The notes beneath the pieces were generated by a model. That model made no database searches. It was given only the letters and a program-made list of their open reading frames with translations, and was not told where the DNA came from. From JBOFMT01 sp051658525 (lineage in GTDB: Bacteria > Bacillota_I > Bacilli_A > Erysipelotrichales > Erysipelotrichaceae): a stretch of 17,519 nt of DNA. Location: the NCBI GenBank assembly GCA_051658525.1, contig JBOFMT010000078.1, forward strand, positions 1 to 17,519. Reading direction: 5' to 3'. This document shows, in pieces, positions 1 to 7,808 of the stretch (position 1 is its first letter; every line of letters starts with the position of its first letter). The translations under genes and the position numbers were made by a program.

Positions 1-11
1 TTTGCGCAAAA

Positions 12-32
12 AAAGACCGCTAAGCGATCTTT
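12..32 (-). terminator. Intrinsic terminator downstream of the HIT gene
   Basis: On the minus strand the 9-nt arms at 24-32 and 12-20 pair (eight Watson-Crick pairs plus one G-U) around a 3-nt loop. A run of seven U follows (8-14). It lies about 60 nt past the stop of the HIT gene and should end its transcript. Read on the plus strand, the stem has one C-A mismatch followed by a T-rich run, so it may also work weakly for a gene entering from the left. Confidence 0.75.
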
Positions 33-93
33 GGTTTTTTTGTAGCATAAGGTAGTAGCAAGCCGTACGGCCTAGAGAACCGAGGGAAAACAG

Positions 94-492
94 CTATTTG
101 AAGCTAAGCTGTTCTACAAGCGTTGTAAAGTCTTGCTCATCAGATGGATGGAATTTTAGTTCCAATGCATCGTTGCTATCATATCTTGGGATTAGGTGAA
201 GATGAAAGTGATGGACACTCTGACCAGCAACTTCATTGACATTGGTAAGGATATTCATGCCTTTACAACCTGTCTGTTTTTCGATGTGCTTAGCTAGTTC
301 TTGTGCTTTTACACTAAGGTGAGCTAGTGTTTCTGGTGGACAGGTTAGAAAGGTATCACAATGCACCTTGGGGATGATAAGCGTATGACCTCTTGTTACT
401 TGCGAGATATCCAAAAATGCAAGGATGAGATCATCTTCGTATAGGGTGTAATTTGGAATCTCTTTATTTACTATCTTACAAAAAATACACAT
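94..492 (-). CDS. hit: HIT-family nucleotide hydrolase
   Basis: This 132-residue protein belongs to the histidine-triad superfamily, small cytoplasmic enzymes that hydrolyse or transfer nucleoside phosphates, typically AMP bonded to amines or other phosphates. The start MCIFCKIVNKEIP is characteristic. The triad motif is seen at residues 95-99 (H95, H97, H99, with hydrophobic residues between); H97 would be the nucleophile. Length is normal for the Hint/Hit branch. The ATG is preceded by CCTCCT at 500-505, an AGGAGG ribosome binding site on this strand. The gene sits alone between two terminators with its own extended -10 promoter. The physiological substrate cannot be told from sequence. Confidence 0.95.
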   Translation of the reverse strand: MCIFCKIVNKEIPNYTLYEDDLILAFLDISQVTRGHTLIIPKVHCDTFLTCPPETLAHLSVKAQELAKHIEKQTGCKGMNILTNVNEVAGQSVHHFHLHLIPRYDSNDALELKFHPSDEQDFTTLVEQLSFK

Positions 493-518
493 GGTAAAAC
501 CTCCTGTTTCATAAGGTT

Positions 519-527
519 AGTATAACA
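519..527 (-). promoter_or_regulatory. Extended -10 promoter for the HIT gene
   Basis: The minus strand reads TGTTATACT, an extended -10 element, 27 nt before the HIT start codon. A matching -35 is not evident because the upstream terminator occupies that space, so recognition would depend on the TGn extension. It would give a 5' leader of about 20 nt. Confidence 0.45.
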
Positions 528-530
528 TAA

Positions 531-556
531 AAAAGAGCAACCATCGTTGCTCTTTT
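531..556 (-). terminator. Intrinsic terminator of the foldase operon
   Basis: A perfect 11-bp stem (531-541 with 546-556) closes a 4-nt loop. On the minus strand it is followed by a run of six U. It lies just after the stop of the PrsA-like lipoprotein gene. On the plus strand it also has a T run, so it could act in both directions. Confidence 0.9.
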
Positions 557-559
557 GTT

Positions 560-1429
560 TTAGTCTTGAATGATGAATTTAGGAGCTTGGCTCTTAAATG
601 CATTGTATAAGTCAATATCGTAGATTTTGAAGTCATACTTTTTCAAGAAATATTGGAATGCAGTATCACTTACAGCACTTGCTGTAGCCATAGCTGTAAT
701 CGCATCATCTCTGAAGTTTTCTGCTTTCGCATCTACCATTTGAACGATATAAAATTTAGAACCTGCAGCATTTTCTAATACTTCTTCCACAATACCAGCA
801 GTTGCTTTTGAAATGGTAGCATATACTGTACTGTCAATTCCCATTTGGTTGGTAATTACTTGTGTCACACCATCAAAGGTTGTGCTAGTACCGTATTCTT
901 CTGCTGCATCTTCAAAGCTTGTTCCTGTTTGTACTGCTTCCAAAGCAGCTTTCGCATCATCTTCATCTGTTGTTTCGATGATATTTACTTTTAATGGAAC
1001 ATAATCAGCAATTGCTTGTTCGAAGTTTGTTTCTAAATAAACGTTGCTTAAGTGTTGTGCGCGCGTTGCGTACAATACACGTTCTTCGTAATATTGTTCT
1101 TCACTTTCGAATCCAGCTTGTTTTACTAGATTTAAGAAGTTATCTCCAACTGCTTCTTTTAATGTATTGAAAGAAGTTGTTGCCTCTTCGGTAATTTCAT
1201 CGGTAATTGGCACTTCAATATCGATAATTTTTTCGGTAACTAAATTGATAATGCTTGAAATTTGACCTTGTTGAAGTACAACATCATAGATTTGTTCCAC
1301 AGTTAAGGTTTCTTTTCCAATCGTTAAGATACTATCTTTTCCATTACTTAGGTTTGTTGTTGCATCTGAACATCCAGCAATCATCGCAACTGCTAGTAGA
1401 GCAACGATACTTTTTTGTAATTTTTTCAT
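560..1429 (-). CDS. PrsA-like lipoprotein foldase, degenerate parvulin domain
   Basis: This 289-residue exported lipoprotein has a type II signal peptide: a KK-rich start, a hydrophobic core and the lipobox I-A-G-C with the modified cysteine at residue 20. The remainder has the layout of the SurA/PrsA group, helical chaperone segments around a central region that aligns by eye with a parvulin PPIase domain (about residues 145-240). The central region keeps the 'SFEDAAEEYG' helix but lacks the HIL strand histidine and the glycine-rich loop seen in the neighbouring gene, so isomerase activity is doubtful and a chaperone role is more likely. It starts 4 nt after the upstream foldase stop, with its ribosome binding site (GGAGAG) inside the end of that gene, so the two are translated from one message. 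It probably folds secreted proteins at the outer face of the membrane. The PrsA assignment is by architecture and context. Confidence 0.75.
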   Translation of the reverse strand: MKKLQKSIVALLAVAMIAGCSDATTNLSNGKDSILTIGKETLTVEQIYDVVLQQGQISSIINLVTEKIIDIEVPITDEITEEATTSFNTLKEAVGDNFLNLVKQAGFESEEQYYEERVLYATRAQHLSNVYLETNFEQAIADYVPLKVNIIETTDEDDAKAALEAVQTGTSFEDAAEEYGTSTTFDGVTQVITNQMGIDSTVYATISKATAGIVEEVLENAAGSKFYIVQMVDAKAENFRDDAITAMATASAVSDTAFQYFLKKYDFKIYDIDLYNAFKSQAPKFIIQD

Positions 1430-1433
1430 ATGT

Positions 1434-2414
1434 TTACTCTCCTAATCCCATGTAAGCTTTTAAACTAGCTTCCAATGTTTCATCAGCGAATTGAATATCC
1501 AATGCTTCTGCTTGTTCCCAAACTGCTTCATAGTAAAGGTTTGGATAGTAAGAATCGATTGCATTGTAGATATCATCACTAATATCTTCGTTAGCAAGTA
1601 AAGTTTCAACTGTTGTAGCATCTGCATGGATTAAGTGGTAACCGTATTCTGTTTTAACCCATTTGCTTGTTTCACCTTCATCAAGTGCAAGTGCAGCTTT
1701 TAAGAATTCAGTTACAAAGCTTGTATCTTCATCTGTATATCCAACACTTCCATAATTAGCAGCAGAACCGCTGTCATCGCTGTATTCTTTAGCAGCATCA
1801 CCGAAGCTCATACCACCTTTGATTGCAGCGTCAATTTCATCCATTTTTGCTTGTTCTTCATCGGTTGGGTTAGATGGATCTTCCATTTTTACCAAGATAT
1901 GAGAAACCAAACGAGATTGCTTTTCTTTTACGATTTCTGTAAATAATTCTGTTTTATTTTCATCAATTTTTGCGCGAACCAAGTCTGTTACTTTGATGGT
2001 ATTGATGAAGTAATCTGTTAAATCACTTACTTTATTGTAACCAACACCTTTAAGGGCAGCCAATAAGGTATCTTCATACGTACTTCCATAACTTTCTTTG
2101 TAAGCAGCAATCAATTGATCGGCTTGTAATTTTGCTTCACTCTTCAAATCCGCTGTAGTTTCTACCGCATTAGAAACGACCATGCGTTCAAAGAACATAT
2201 AAATTGCAGCATTTTTTGTTGCTTCGTCTACATCTGCATATAAATCATCAGCAAAGATGTCTTCCCCGTTGATTTCCACAACAACATCTTTCCCATCAAC
2301 ACGTTTACCGGCAAGCTTATCTTTGTTTTGATCATAGACAAAGAAAACGACTGAGCCTATTAATACCAGAGCGATGATTCCAATGAACCACTGTTCCTTA
2401 AGTTTTTGTAACAT
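1434..2414 (-). CDS. Membrane-anchored parvulin peptidyl-prolyl isomerase
   Basis: This 326-residue foldase has one N-terminal membrane segment (residues 8-28) and an extracytoplasmic body. Residues 168-265 form a recognisable parvulin domain: the strand SHILV with H172, the helix 'SFGDAAKEYSDD', the Y-G-S-V-G loop, and the closing strand 'TEYGYHLIHAD' with H260. It should catalyse prolyl cis-trans isomerisation of secreted proteins, like PrsA, but anchored by a helix instead of a lipid. The reading frame extends 11 codons further upstream to 2447, but the ATG at 2412-2414 has an AGGAGG site (CCTCCT at 2421-2426) at correct spacing, so I choose it. A consensus-like promoter lies just upstream. 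It forms an operon with the PrsA-like lipoprotein gene. Confidence 0.9.
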   Translation of the reverse strand: MLQKLKEQWFIGIIALVLIGSVVFFVYDQNKDKLAGKRVDGKDVVVEINGEDIFADDLYADVDEATKNAAIYMFFERMVVSNAVETTADLKSEAKLQADQLIAAYKESYGSTYEDTLLAALKGVGYNKVSDLTDYFINTIKVTDLVRAKIDENKTELFTEIVKEKQSRLVSHILVKMEDPSNPTDEEQAKMDEIDAAIKGGMSFGDAAKEYSDDSGSAANYGSVGYTDEDTSFVTEFLKAALALDEGETSKWVKTEYGYHLIHADATTVETLLANEDISDDIYNAIDSYYPNLYYEAVWEQAEALDIQFADETLEASLKAYMGLGE

Positions 2415-2445
2415 AAATTTCCTCCTATAGAACGCTATGCTTTTC

Positions 2446-2474
2446 ATTATAAATTAAACTGTGGACAAATGCAA
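2446..2474 (-). promoter_or_regulatory. Sigma-A promoter of the foldase operon
   Basis: On the minus strand, TTGCAT (2469-2474) and TATAAT (2446-2451) are separated by exactly 17 bp. Transcription would start near 2439, leaving a leader of about 25 nt before the chosen ATG. This also argues against the longer start at 2447. Confidence 0.75.
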
Positions 2475-2511
2475 TTTTATATGAGAGTTTGCAATAAAAT
2501 AGGCGAACGAA

Positions 2512-2540
2512 TTGTGAAAAAAAGTGAAATTAGGTATAAT
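2512..2540 (+). promoter_or_regulatory. Sigma-A promoter of the suf operon
   Basis: TTGTGA (2512-2517) and TATAAT (2535-2540) are separated by 17 bp. Transcription would start near 2547. The GGAGAGG ribosome binding site at 2552-2558 is then only a few nt into the message. I see no operator-like palindrome overlapping it and no riboswitch space, so any regulation would act at the DNA between the divergent promoters. Confidence 0.8.
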
Positions 2541-2568
2541 AGGGATACAATGGAGAGGATGAACTAAA

Positions 2569-3387
2569 ATGTCAAAATTAATCATTCAAGATTTGCATGT
2601 TGAAGTAGAGGGCAAACAAATCTTAAAAGGAATAAATTTAGAAATAAATGAACAAGAAACCCATGCATTGATGGGGCCAAACGGAAATGGTAAAAGTACC
2701 TTGTTGGCTGCTATTATGGGGAATCCAAAATATAAAGTAACACAAGGAAGTATCTTATTGGATGGTCAAGATGTCCTGGCGATGGAAGTGGATGAACGTT
2801 CCAAAGCGGGTCTATTTTTAGGTATGCAGTACCCAAGTGAGGTGGGTGGTGTTACCAATTCTGACTTTTTACGTGCAGCGATGAATGCACGTCGAGAGAA
2901 ACCAATTGGTTTGTTTGCCTTTATTAAAGAGATGGAAGCAAACATCAAAAAAATGGAAATGAAGAGCGATTTGGCTCACCGTTTCTTAAATGAAGGTTTT
3001 TCTGGTGGAGAGAAAAAACGTAACGAGATTGTACAAATGTTAATGTTGAAACCAAACATTGCCATGTTGGATGAAATCGACAGTGGTCTTGATGTGGATG
3101 CGTTAAAAATTGTTGCAGATGCGATTAAAAGCATGCAAGCGGAATCAAACGTAGGGTTGATGATCGTTTCGCATTATGAGCGTTTTTATACGCTATTACA
3201 GCCAAGTCATGCACATGTCTTAATCGATGGTAAGATTGTGATTTCCGGTGGTGAAGAATTGGTGCGTAAAATTGATAGTGAAGGTTATGATTGGTTGAGT
3301 AAAGAATTTGATGTTGAAATTCTAAAAGAACAAGCAAAAACTAACATTGTACTAGGATCTTGCGGTGCAAAAACCACAGGTGAATAA
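2569..3387 (+). CDS. sufC: SUF iron-sulfur assembly ATPase SufC
   Basis: SufC is the cytoplasmic ABC-type ATPase that drives conformational changes of the SufB-SufD scaffold during cluster assembly. The 272 residues contain, in order, Walker A GPNGNGKST (36-44), the ABC signature FSGGEKK (144-150), Walker B 'IAMLDEID' (164-171) with the D-loop after it, and the H-loop histidine H202 in SHYERF. The 'FSGGEKKRNEI' form is typical of SufC. The C-terminus runs about 20 residues past the usual 'YDWL' end and contains a cysteine (C265); this tail is unusual. It is the first gene of the operon and ends 1 nt before the sufD start. Confidence 0.97.
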   Translation: MSKLIIQDLHVEVEGKQILKGINLEINEQETHALMGPNGNGKSTLLAAIMGNPKYKVTQGSILLDGQDVLAMEVDERSKAGLFLGMQYPSEVGGVTNSDFLRAAMNARREKPIGLFAFIKEMEANIKKMEMKSDLAHRFLNEGFSGGEKKRNEIVQMLMLKPNIAMLDEIDSGLDVDALKIVADAIKSMQAESNVGLMIVSHYERFYTLLQPSHAHVLIDGKIVISGGEELVRKIDSEGYDWLSKEFDVEILKEQAKTNIVLGSCGAKTTGE

Positions 3388-3388
3388 G

Positions 3389-4192
3389 ATGGAACAGCAT
3401 ATTACAAGCTCACAATCCATTGTCGTTGCGACACCTGGATTGCACGCGTTTACCATTGAAGGCTCAAACTTAAACTTAACATTTGATGTAACAAGTGATG
3501 CTAGCTTGTTTCTTACATACCGTGGAACACAGACACAAGTAAACATTAAAATGGATGTAAAAGACAATACGACGCTGCAAGTATTGCATTGGAATGAATG
3601 TAAGGAGGCGTTGTCTTTGCAAGTGGAGCAATCCATCCATAAAGATGCGACATTACATGTTGGGTTTGCGGAATTGTCCAACCAAAAAGCTGACATCAAA
3701 GCAAGTCTTGATTTGGTTGCTAGTGGTGCACAAGTTCATACTTCATCTGCAAGCATTGCCGAACAGCATGTACACCTTGATCTTGTTGTACGTCATTTAG
3801 CACCACATACCCAAGCAAATATGGAAAACTATGCCATTGTAAAACGTGGTGGGGATTTGCGTATTTATGATGAAGGTAAGATTGTCAAAGGTGCTTATGC
3901 TAGTGCATCGCACCAAACAACGCGTGTTTTGACACTGGATAAAGAGCAAAAAAGCGAAGTATTGCCATTGCTATTGATTGACGAAAACGATGTGCAAGCA
4001 AGTCATGCAACGTCACTTGGTCAACCAGATGAAAACCAACTTTATTATTTACAAACACGTGGATTGTCACGTACACAAGCACTGGGGCTGATGAGTATTG
4101 GATACTTGATGCCGATTGCTGAAGTACTAAGTGATGAAGCGTTGATTGAAGTTTTACGTGAACGTATTACCAAACGAGTGGAGTCCTTATGA
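3389..4192 (+). CDS. sufD: SUF scaffold protein SufD
   Basis: SufD pairs with SufB in the SufBC2D scaffold on which Fe-S clusters are built. The 267-residue protein is short compared with many SufD proteins (often above 400) because the N-terminal helical part is reduced, but the beta-helix core and the C-terminal helical part are present. The motif 'NDVQASHATSLGQ' carries the conserved histidine near the SufB-SufD interface, and 'QLYYLQTRGLSRTQA' is the shared SufB/SufD signature. I start it at ATG 3389, 1 nt after the sufC stop, with a weak AGGTGA site at 3378-3383; an in-frame GTG at 3365 inside sufC is possible but unsupported. Its stop overlaps the sufS start as ATGA. Confidence 0.93.
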   Translation: MEQHITSSQSIVVATPGLHAFTIEGSNLNLTFDVTSDASLFLTYRGTQTQVNIKMDVKDNTTLQVLHWNECKEALSLQVEQSIHKDATLHVGFAELSNQKADIKASLDLVASGAQVHTSSASIAEQHVHLDLVVRHLAPHTQANMENYAIVKRGGDLRIYDEGKIVKGAYASASHQTTRVLTLDKEQKSEVLPLLLIDENDVQASHATSLGQPDENQLYYLQTRGLSRTQALGLMSIGYLMPIAEVLSDEALIEVLRERITKRVESL

Positions 4193-5421
4193 TCGATATC
4201 AAAAACGTCCGAAGCCATTTTCCCATGTTGAATGGAAAACAGATGCAAGCTCACCCACTTGTATATTTTGATAATGCCGCGACTACCTTTAAGCCGCAAA
4301 GCGTAATTGATGCGGTGACTTCTTACTATACAGATTACAGTGTAAATGCACACCGTGGAGACTATGAACTTAGTTTTCAAGTGGATACTATTTATGAGAA
4401 TGCACGTAAAAATATTGCACAGTTTATCAATGCCAAAGAAACGGAAATTGTCTTTACTTCTGGGGCGAGTGAATCTTTGAACCTTGTTGCTTATGGATGG
4501 GGACAAAAGTTTCTAAAGCCGGGTGATGTTGTATTATCGACCGAAGCAGAACATGCAAGCAATGTTTTACCTTGGATGAATGCTTGTCATAAAACTGGTG
4601 CGAGTTTAGAATATATTGCTTTAGAAGCGGATGGTAAATTAACGATTGAGAACTTCAAACGTGCGATGCACGACAAGGTTAAGGTTGTTGCAATTGCACA
4701 AGTAACCAATGTGCTAGCTTATGAAGTGCCAATCAAAGCGATTTGTGAAATCGCACATAGCTTTGGAGCAATCGTTGTTGTTGATGGAGCACAAAGTGTA
4801 CCGCATATGCCAGTAGATGTAAAAGCGATGGATTGCGACTTCTTAGCATTCTCTGCCCATAAAATGGTCGGTCCTACCGGTGTTGGAGCTCTCTATGGTA
4901 AGTATGAACTGCTAGATTTAATGGAACCCTTCCTTTATGGTGGAGGAAGCAATGCACGTTTTGATATGTGTGGTAATATTATGTTGAAAAAACCACCGTT
5001 TAAATTTGAGAGTGGAACACCAGCGATTGAAGCGGTTATGGGATTTGGAGCTGCGGTTGCTTATTTAAATAACATTGGTATGGATAAGATTCATGCTTAT
5101 GAAATTGAATTGCATCGTTACTTTATTGAGCAAATTCAAACCCTAGATCACATTGAAGTATACAATCCCGAAGCGGATAATGGTGTCATTACCTTTAATA
5201 TCAAAGATGTGTTTGCACAAGATGCTGCCACGTATTTTAATAGTAAAGGGATTGCCGTACGCAGTGGACAACACTGTGCAAAACTATTAATGGATAAACT
5301 TGGTACGAGTGCAACCGTACGTGCAAGTGTATACTTCTATAATACAAAAGAAGAAATTGATTATTTTATTACAGTAGCAAAAACGGCAACCAAAGAAAAT
5401 ATGTTGGATGCGTTTTTCTAG
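4189..5421 (+). CDS. sufS: Cysteine desulfurase SufS
   Basis: SufS is a PLP enzyme that removes sulfur from L-cysteine, giving alanine and an enzyme-bound persulfide that is handed to SufU. The 410 residues match a group II desulfurase: H122 in 'EAEHASN', D199 in 'VVDGAQS' for the PLP ring, the PLP lysine K225 in SAHK, the catalytic cysteine C363 in 'RSGQHCAKLL', and R378 in 'TVRAS' for the substrate carboxylate. The ATGA overlap of 4 nt with sufD implies coupled translation. sufU follows 12 nt later, as expected for its partner. Confidence 0.97.
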   Translation: MIDIKNVRSHFPMLNGKQMQAHPLVYFDNAATTFKPQSVIDAVTSYYTDYSVNAHRGDYELSFQVDTIYENARKNIAQFINAKETEIVFTSGASESLNLVAYGWGQKFLKPGDVVLSTEAEHASNVLPWMNACHKTGASLEYIALEADGKLTIENFKRAMHDKVKVVAIAQVTNVLAYEVPIKAICEIAHSFGAIVVVDGAQSVPHMPVDVKAMDCDFLAFSAHKMVGPTGVGALYGKYELLDLMEPFLYGGGSNARFDMCGNIMLKKPPFKFESGTPAIEAVMGFGAAVAYLNNIGMDKIHAYEIELHRYFIEQIQTLDHIEVYNPEADNGVITFNIKDVFAQDAATYFNSKGIAVRSGQHCAKLLMDKLGTSATVRASVYFYNTKEEIDYFITVAKTATKENMLDAFF

Positions 5422-5433
5422 AGGAGAACAAGA

Positions 5434-5871
5434 ATGAATGATTTACTAAACAACCCAATGGTGTTGCGCCAAATTATTATGGATCATTATGATTATCCTC
5501 GAAATCACAGTTTGGTTGAGGATGATAGCTATATTCAAAAACATATGGCGAGTGATTCTTGTATCGATGATATTCATGTTCAAGCAAAAATTGTGGATAA
5601 CGTGATTCAAGATATTCGCTTTGATGGGATTGCTTGTACAATTTCTACAGCTTCTACTTCTATTATGAGCGAACTTTTGATTGGGAAAACCATCAATGAA
5701 GCTCAACATATCGTAGATGAGTACAATGCGATGATTGAGCAAAGAGAATTTGATGCTGACTTACTAGAGGAAGCAATCGCCTTTCACAATGTAGGAAAAC
5801 AAGCAAACCGAATCAAGTGCGCTACGATTGGGTGGAATGCAATTGAAAGTTTAATGAAAGAGGGAAAATAA
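5434..5871 (+). CDS. sufU: Sulfur-transfer protein SufU
   Basis: SufU is a zinc protein that accepts persulfide sulfur from SufS and passes it to the SufBCD scaffold in Gram-positive bacteria. In 145 residues all four expected zinc ligands are present: C43 and D45, C68 in 'GIACTIS', and C129 in 'IKCATIGW'. The first motif is usually CGD; here it reads C-I-D, which keeps spacing and ligands but loses the glycine. The insert between C68 and C129 is typical of SufU and separates it from IscU. A GAGGAG site at 5421-5426 precedes the ATG. sufB begins 1 nt after the stop. Confidence 0.93.
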   Translation: MNDLLNNPMVLRQIIMDHYDYPRNHSLVEDDSYIQKHMASDSCIDDIHVQAKIVDNVIQDIRFDGIACTISTASTSIMSELLIGKTINEAQHIVDEYNAMIEQREFDADLLEEAIAFHNVGKQANRIKCATIGWNAIESLMKEGK

Positions 5872-5872
5872 G

Positions 5873-7273
5873 ATGACTGAAAAAATAATTCCCACAAACG
5901 ATGATTATAAATATGGATTCCACGATGAAGACGTTTCTATTTATAAAACAAAAAAAGGGTTAACAAGAGAAATCGTAGAAGAGATTTCTACGATTAAAAA
6001 AGAACCCCAATGGATGTTGGATTTTAGACTAAAGGCATATGATCATTTTGTGAAAACACCAATGCCAAGTTGGGGGCCAAACTTAGATATGTTGGAGTTT
6101 GATGACTATACATACTATATCAAACCAAGTGAGCGCCAAGAGAAGTCTTGGGATGAAGTACCAGAAACAATCAAAGATACCTTTGATCGTCTAGGGATTC
6201 CAGAAGCGGAACAAAAATTCCTTGCTGGTGTTAGTACACAATATGAAAGTGAAGTTGTTTATCACAGTATGTTAAAGGAAGTAGAAGAAAAAGGGGTTAT
6301 CTTTTTGGATACCGATTCTGCACTTCGCGAACACCCAGATTTGTTTAAAAAATTCTTTGGTACCATCGTACCGTATTCTGATAATAAATTCGCAGCATTA
6401 AACTCTGCTGTATGGTCTGGAGGAAGTTTTATCTATGTACCCAAAGGTGTTGTACTGGATAAACCATTACAATCCTACTTCCGTATCAATACGGAAAGCA
6501 TGGGGCAATTCGAACGTACGCTCATCATCGTTGATGAAGGCGCTGAAGTTCATTATGTGGAAGGGTGCACTGCACCAACCTATTCCAAAGATAGCTTACA
6601 TGCAGCAGTTGTGGAAATCATTGTTCACAAACAAGCGAAATGTCGCTATTCAACGGTACAAAACTGGTCAAGTAATATCCTAAACTTAGTAACCAAACGT
6701 ACAAAAGTGTTGGAACATGGATTGATGGAATGGATCGATGGTAACATCGGTAGCCACGTAACAATGAAGTATCCAACCTGTGTGCTTGCTGAAGAAGGGG
6801 CACGAGGAGTTACGATTTCCATTGCCGTTGCTGGGAAAACCCAAATCCAGGACGCAGGAGCTAAAATGATTCACTTAGCGCCAAATACGTATTCCAATAT
6901 TATTTCTAAATCAGTGTCTAGAGCTGGTGGAGAAGTAAACTATCGTGGATTGATTTATCACGGTCCTAAGGCTGACAATGCAAGAAGTAAGGTAGAATGT
7001 GATACCTTAATCTTGGATAAGGTGAGTAAAAGTGATACGTTGCCAACCAATATTAGTAAAAATATGACCTCAACCATTGAACATGAAGCTACCGTTTCAA
7101 AAATCTCGGAAGAACAATTATTTTATTTAATGTCTCGCGGACTTAGCAAAGACCAAGCGACGGAAATGATCGTTTTAGGATTTTTAGAGCCATTTACAAG
7201 AGAGCTGCCAATGGAGTATGCGGTTGAACTTAATCAACTGCTGAAAATTGAGATGGAAGGTTCTATTGGATAA
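5873..7273 (+). CDS. sufB: SUF scaffold protein SufB
   Basis: SufB is the main scaffold subunit on which the nascent cluster forms. The 466 residues are full length. The N-terminal block ('DYKYGFHDEDVSIY', 'WMLDFRLKAYDHF'), the core 'FIYVPKGV', and the C-terminal 'YRGLIYHG', 'ECDTLILD' and 'QLFYLMSRGLS' segments are all diagnostic. C376 in the ECDT stretch corresponds by eye to the scaffold cysteine known to be essential in E. coli SufB; E403 and H404 lie in the adjacent 'IEHEATVSK'. It is the last suf gene. Its 3' end overlaps the following folate gene by 8 nt and supplies that gene's ribosome binding site. No sufA is present. Confidence 0.97.
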   Translation: MTEKIIPTNDDYKYGFHDEDVSIYKTKKGLTREIVEEISTIKKEPQWMLDFRLKAYDHFVKTPMPSWGPNLDMLEFDDYTYYIKPSERQEKSWDEVPETIKDTFDRLGIPEAEQKFLAGVSTQYESEVVYHSMLKEVEEKGVIFLDTDSALREHPDLFKKFFGTIVPYSDNKFAALNSAVWSGGSFIYVPKGVVLDKPLQSYFRINTESMGQFERTLIIVDEGAEVHYVEGCTAPTYSKDSLHAAVVEIIVHKQAKCRYSTVQNWSSNILNLVTKRTKVLEHGLMEWIDGNIGSHVTMKYPTCVLAEEGARGVTISIAVAGKTQIQDAGAKMIHLAPNTYSNIISKSVSRAGGEVNYRGLIYHGPKADNARSKVECDTLILDKVSKSDTLPTNISKNMTSTIEHEATVSKISEEQLFYLMSRGLSKDQATEMIVLGFLEPFTRELPMEYAVELNQLLKIEMEGSIG

Positions 7274-7763
7274 CGCGTCCATTAGATCTAAGTTCATTGA
7301 GAAAAGAGTCGCGCTTTCAGATACTGAACGTGCGACTCTTTCTTGTTTGATATCAAAAAAAGTGGATCAGGCTTTGGTTGGAAAACAGCATGTTGGTATC
7401 TATTGCGCTTTTTTAGGAGAGCCTAATATTGTATTAGGGGGAGATAAAATTTTATATGCGCCACGAATTATTGGTAATGAAATGGAATTTGTACGCTTGG
7501 ATGGTACTTGGATTACAAATCGTTTTGGTATCTTGGAACCCGCGGGAGCTGTGATTGCAACGCACTTGGATGCAATTGTTGTACCACTTGTTTGCTTTGA
7601 TGATCACAACCAGCGTTTGGGGATGGGAAAAGGATTTTATGACCGTTTTTTGTCGAATTATGATGGATTGAAAATAGGGGTAGGATATCACTTCCAAAAA
7701 TACAATGGATTTAAGAAAAACAGTTGGGATATTCCAATGGATTGTGTTATAACTGATGTATAA
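7266..7763 (+). CDS. 5-formyltetrahydrofolate cyclo-ligase
   Basis: This 165-residue enzyme should convert 5-formyl-THF to 5,10-methenyl-THF with ATP, salvaging a stored folate. Diagnostic segments are 'FGILEP' (88-92), 'DAIVVPLVCFD' (102-111) and the phosphate-binding loop 'RLGMGKGFYDR' (117-127), the family hallmark. There is no in-frame ATG near the N-terminus. TTG at 7266 is chosen because GGAAGG (7255-7260) lies 5 nt upstream; an upstream TTG at 7248 lacks a site. The gene overlaps sufB by 8 nt and is probably the last cistron of the suf operon. The family is often called YgfA, Fau or MTHFS. Confidence 0.88.
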   Translation: MDNASIRSKFIEKRVALSDTERATLSCLISKKVDQALVGKQHVGIYCAFLGEPNIVLGGDKILYAPRIIGNEMEFVRLDGTWITNRFGILEPAGAVIATHLDAIVVPLVCFDDHNQRLGMGKGFYDRFLSNYDGLKIGVGYHFQKYNGFKKNSWDIPMDCVITDV

Positions 7764-7764
7764 T
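7759..7764 (+). promoter_or_regulatory. Possible -10 element before pilC
   Basis: A perfect TATAAT overlaps the folate gene stop, 45 nt before pilC. No -35 match is found at 16-18 bp spacing and TG is not correctly placed for an extended -10. It could give pilC its own promoter, or pilC may be read through from the suf operon, since no terminator separates them. Confidence 0.25.
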
Positions 7765-7808
7765 GTGATATTATGGAATGATAAGAAGCTATAGAGGGAG
7801 GGGTACAT

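Noticed and set aside
1..10. Palindrome TTTGCGCAAA as an operator
   Set aside because: It overlaps the U run of the terminator at the window edge and has no promoter beside it; could be chance.
62..71. Palindrome GCCGTACGGC
   Set aside because: Short, between the HIT stop and its terminator, without a U run or promoter; no function can be supported.
2415..2447. Longer N-terminus of the parvulin starting at 2447
   Set aside because: It would start upstream of the mapped-by-eye transcription start, and the internal ATG at 2412 has an excellent ribosome binding site and places the membrane helix normally.
3365..3388. GTG start of sufD inside sufC
   Set aside because: No good binding site before it; the ATG at 3389 just after the sufC stop fits the operon pattern.
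4045..4506. Open frame on the opposite strand across the sufD-sufS junction
   Set aside because: It lies antisense to two strongly conserved genes, has no binding site and its translation resembles no protein I know; a chance frame.
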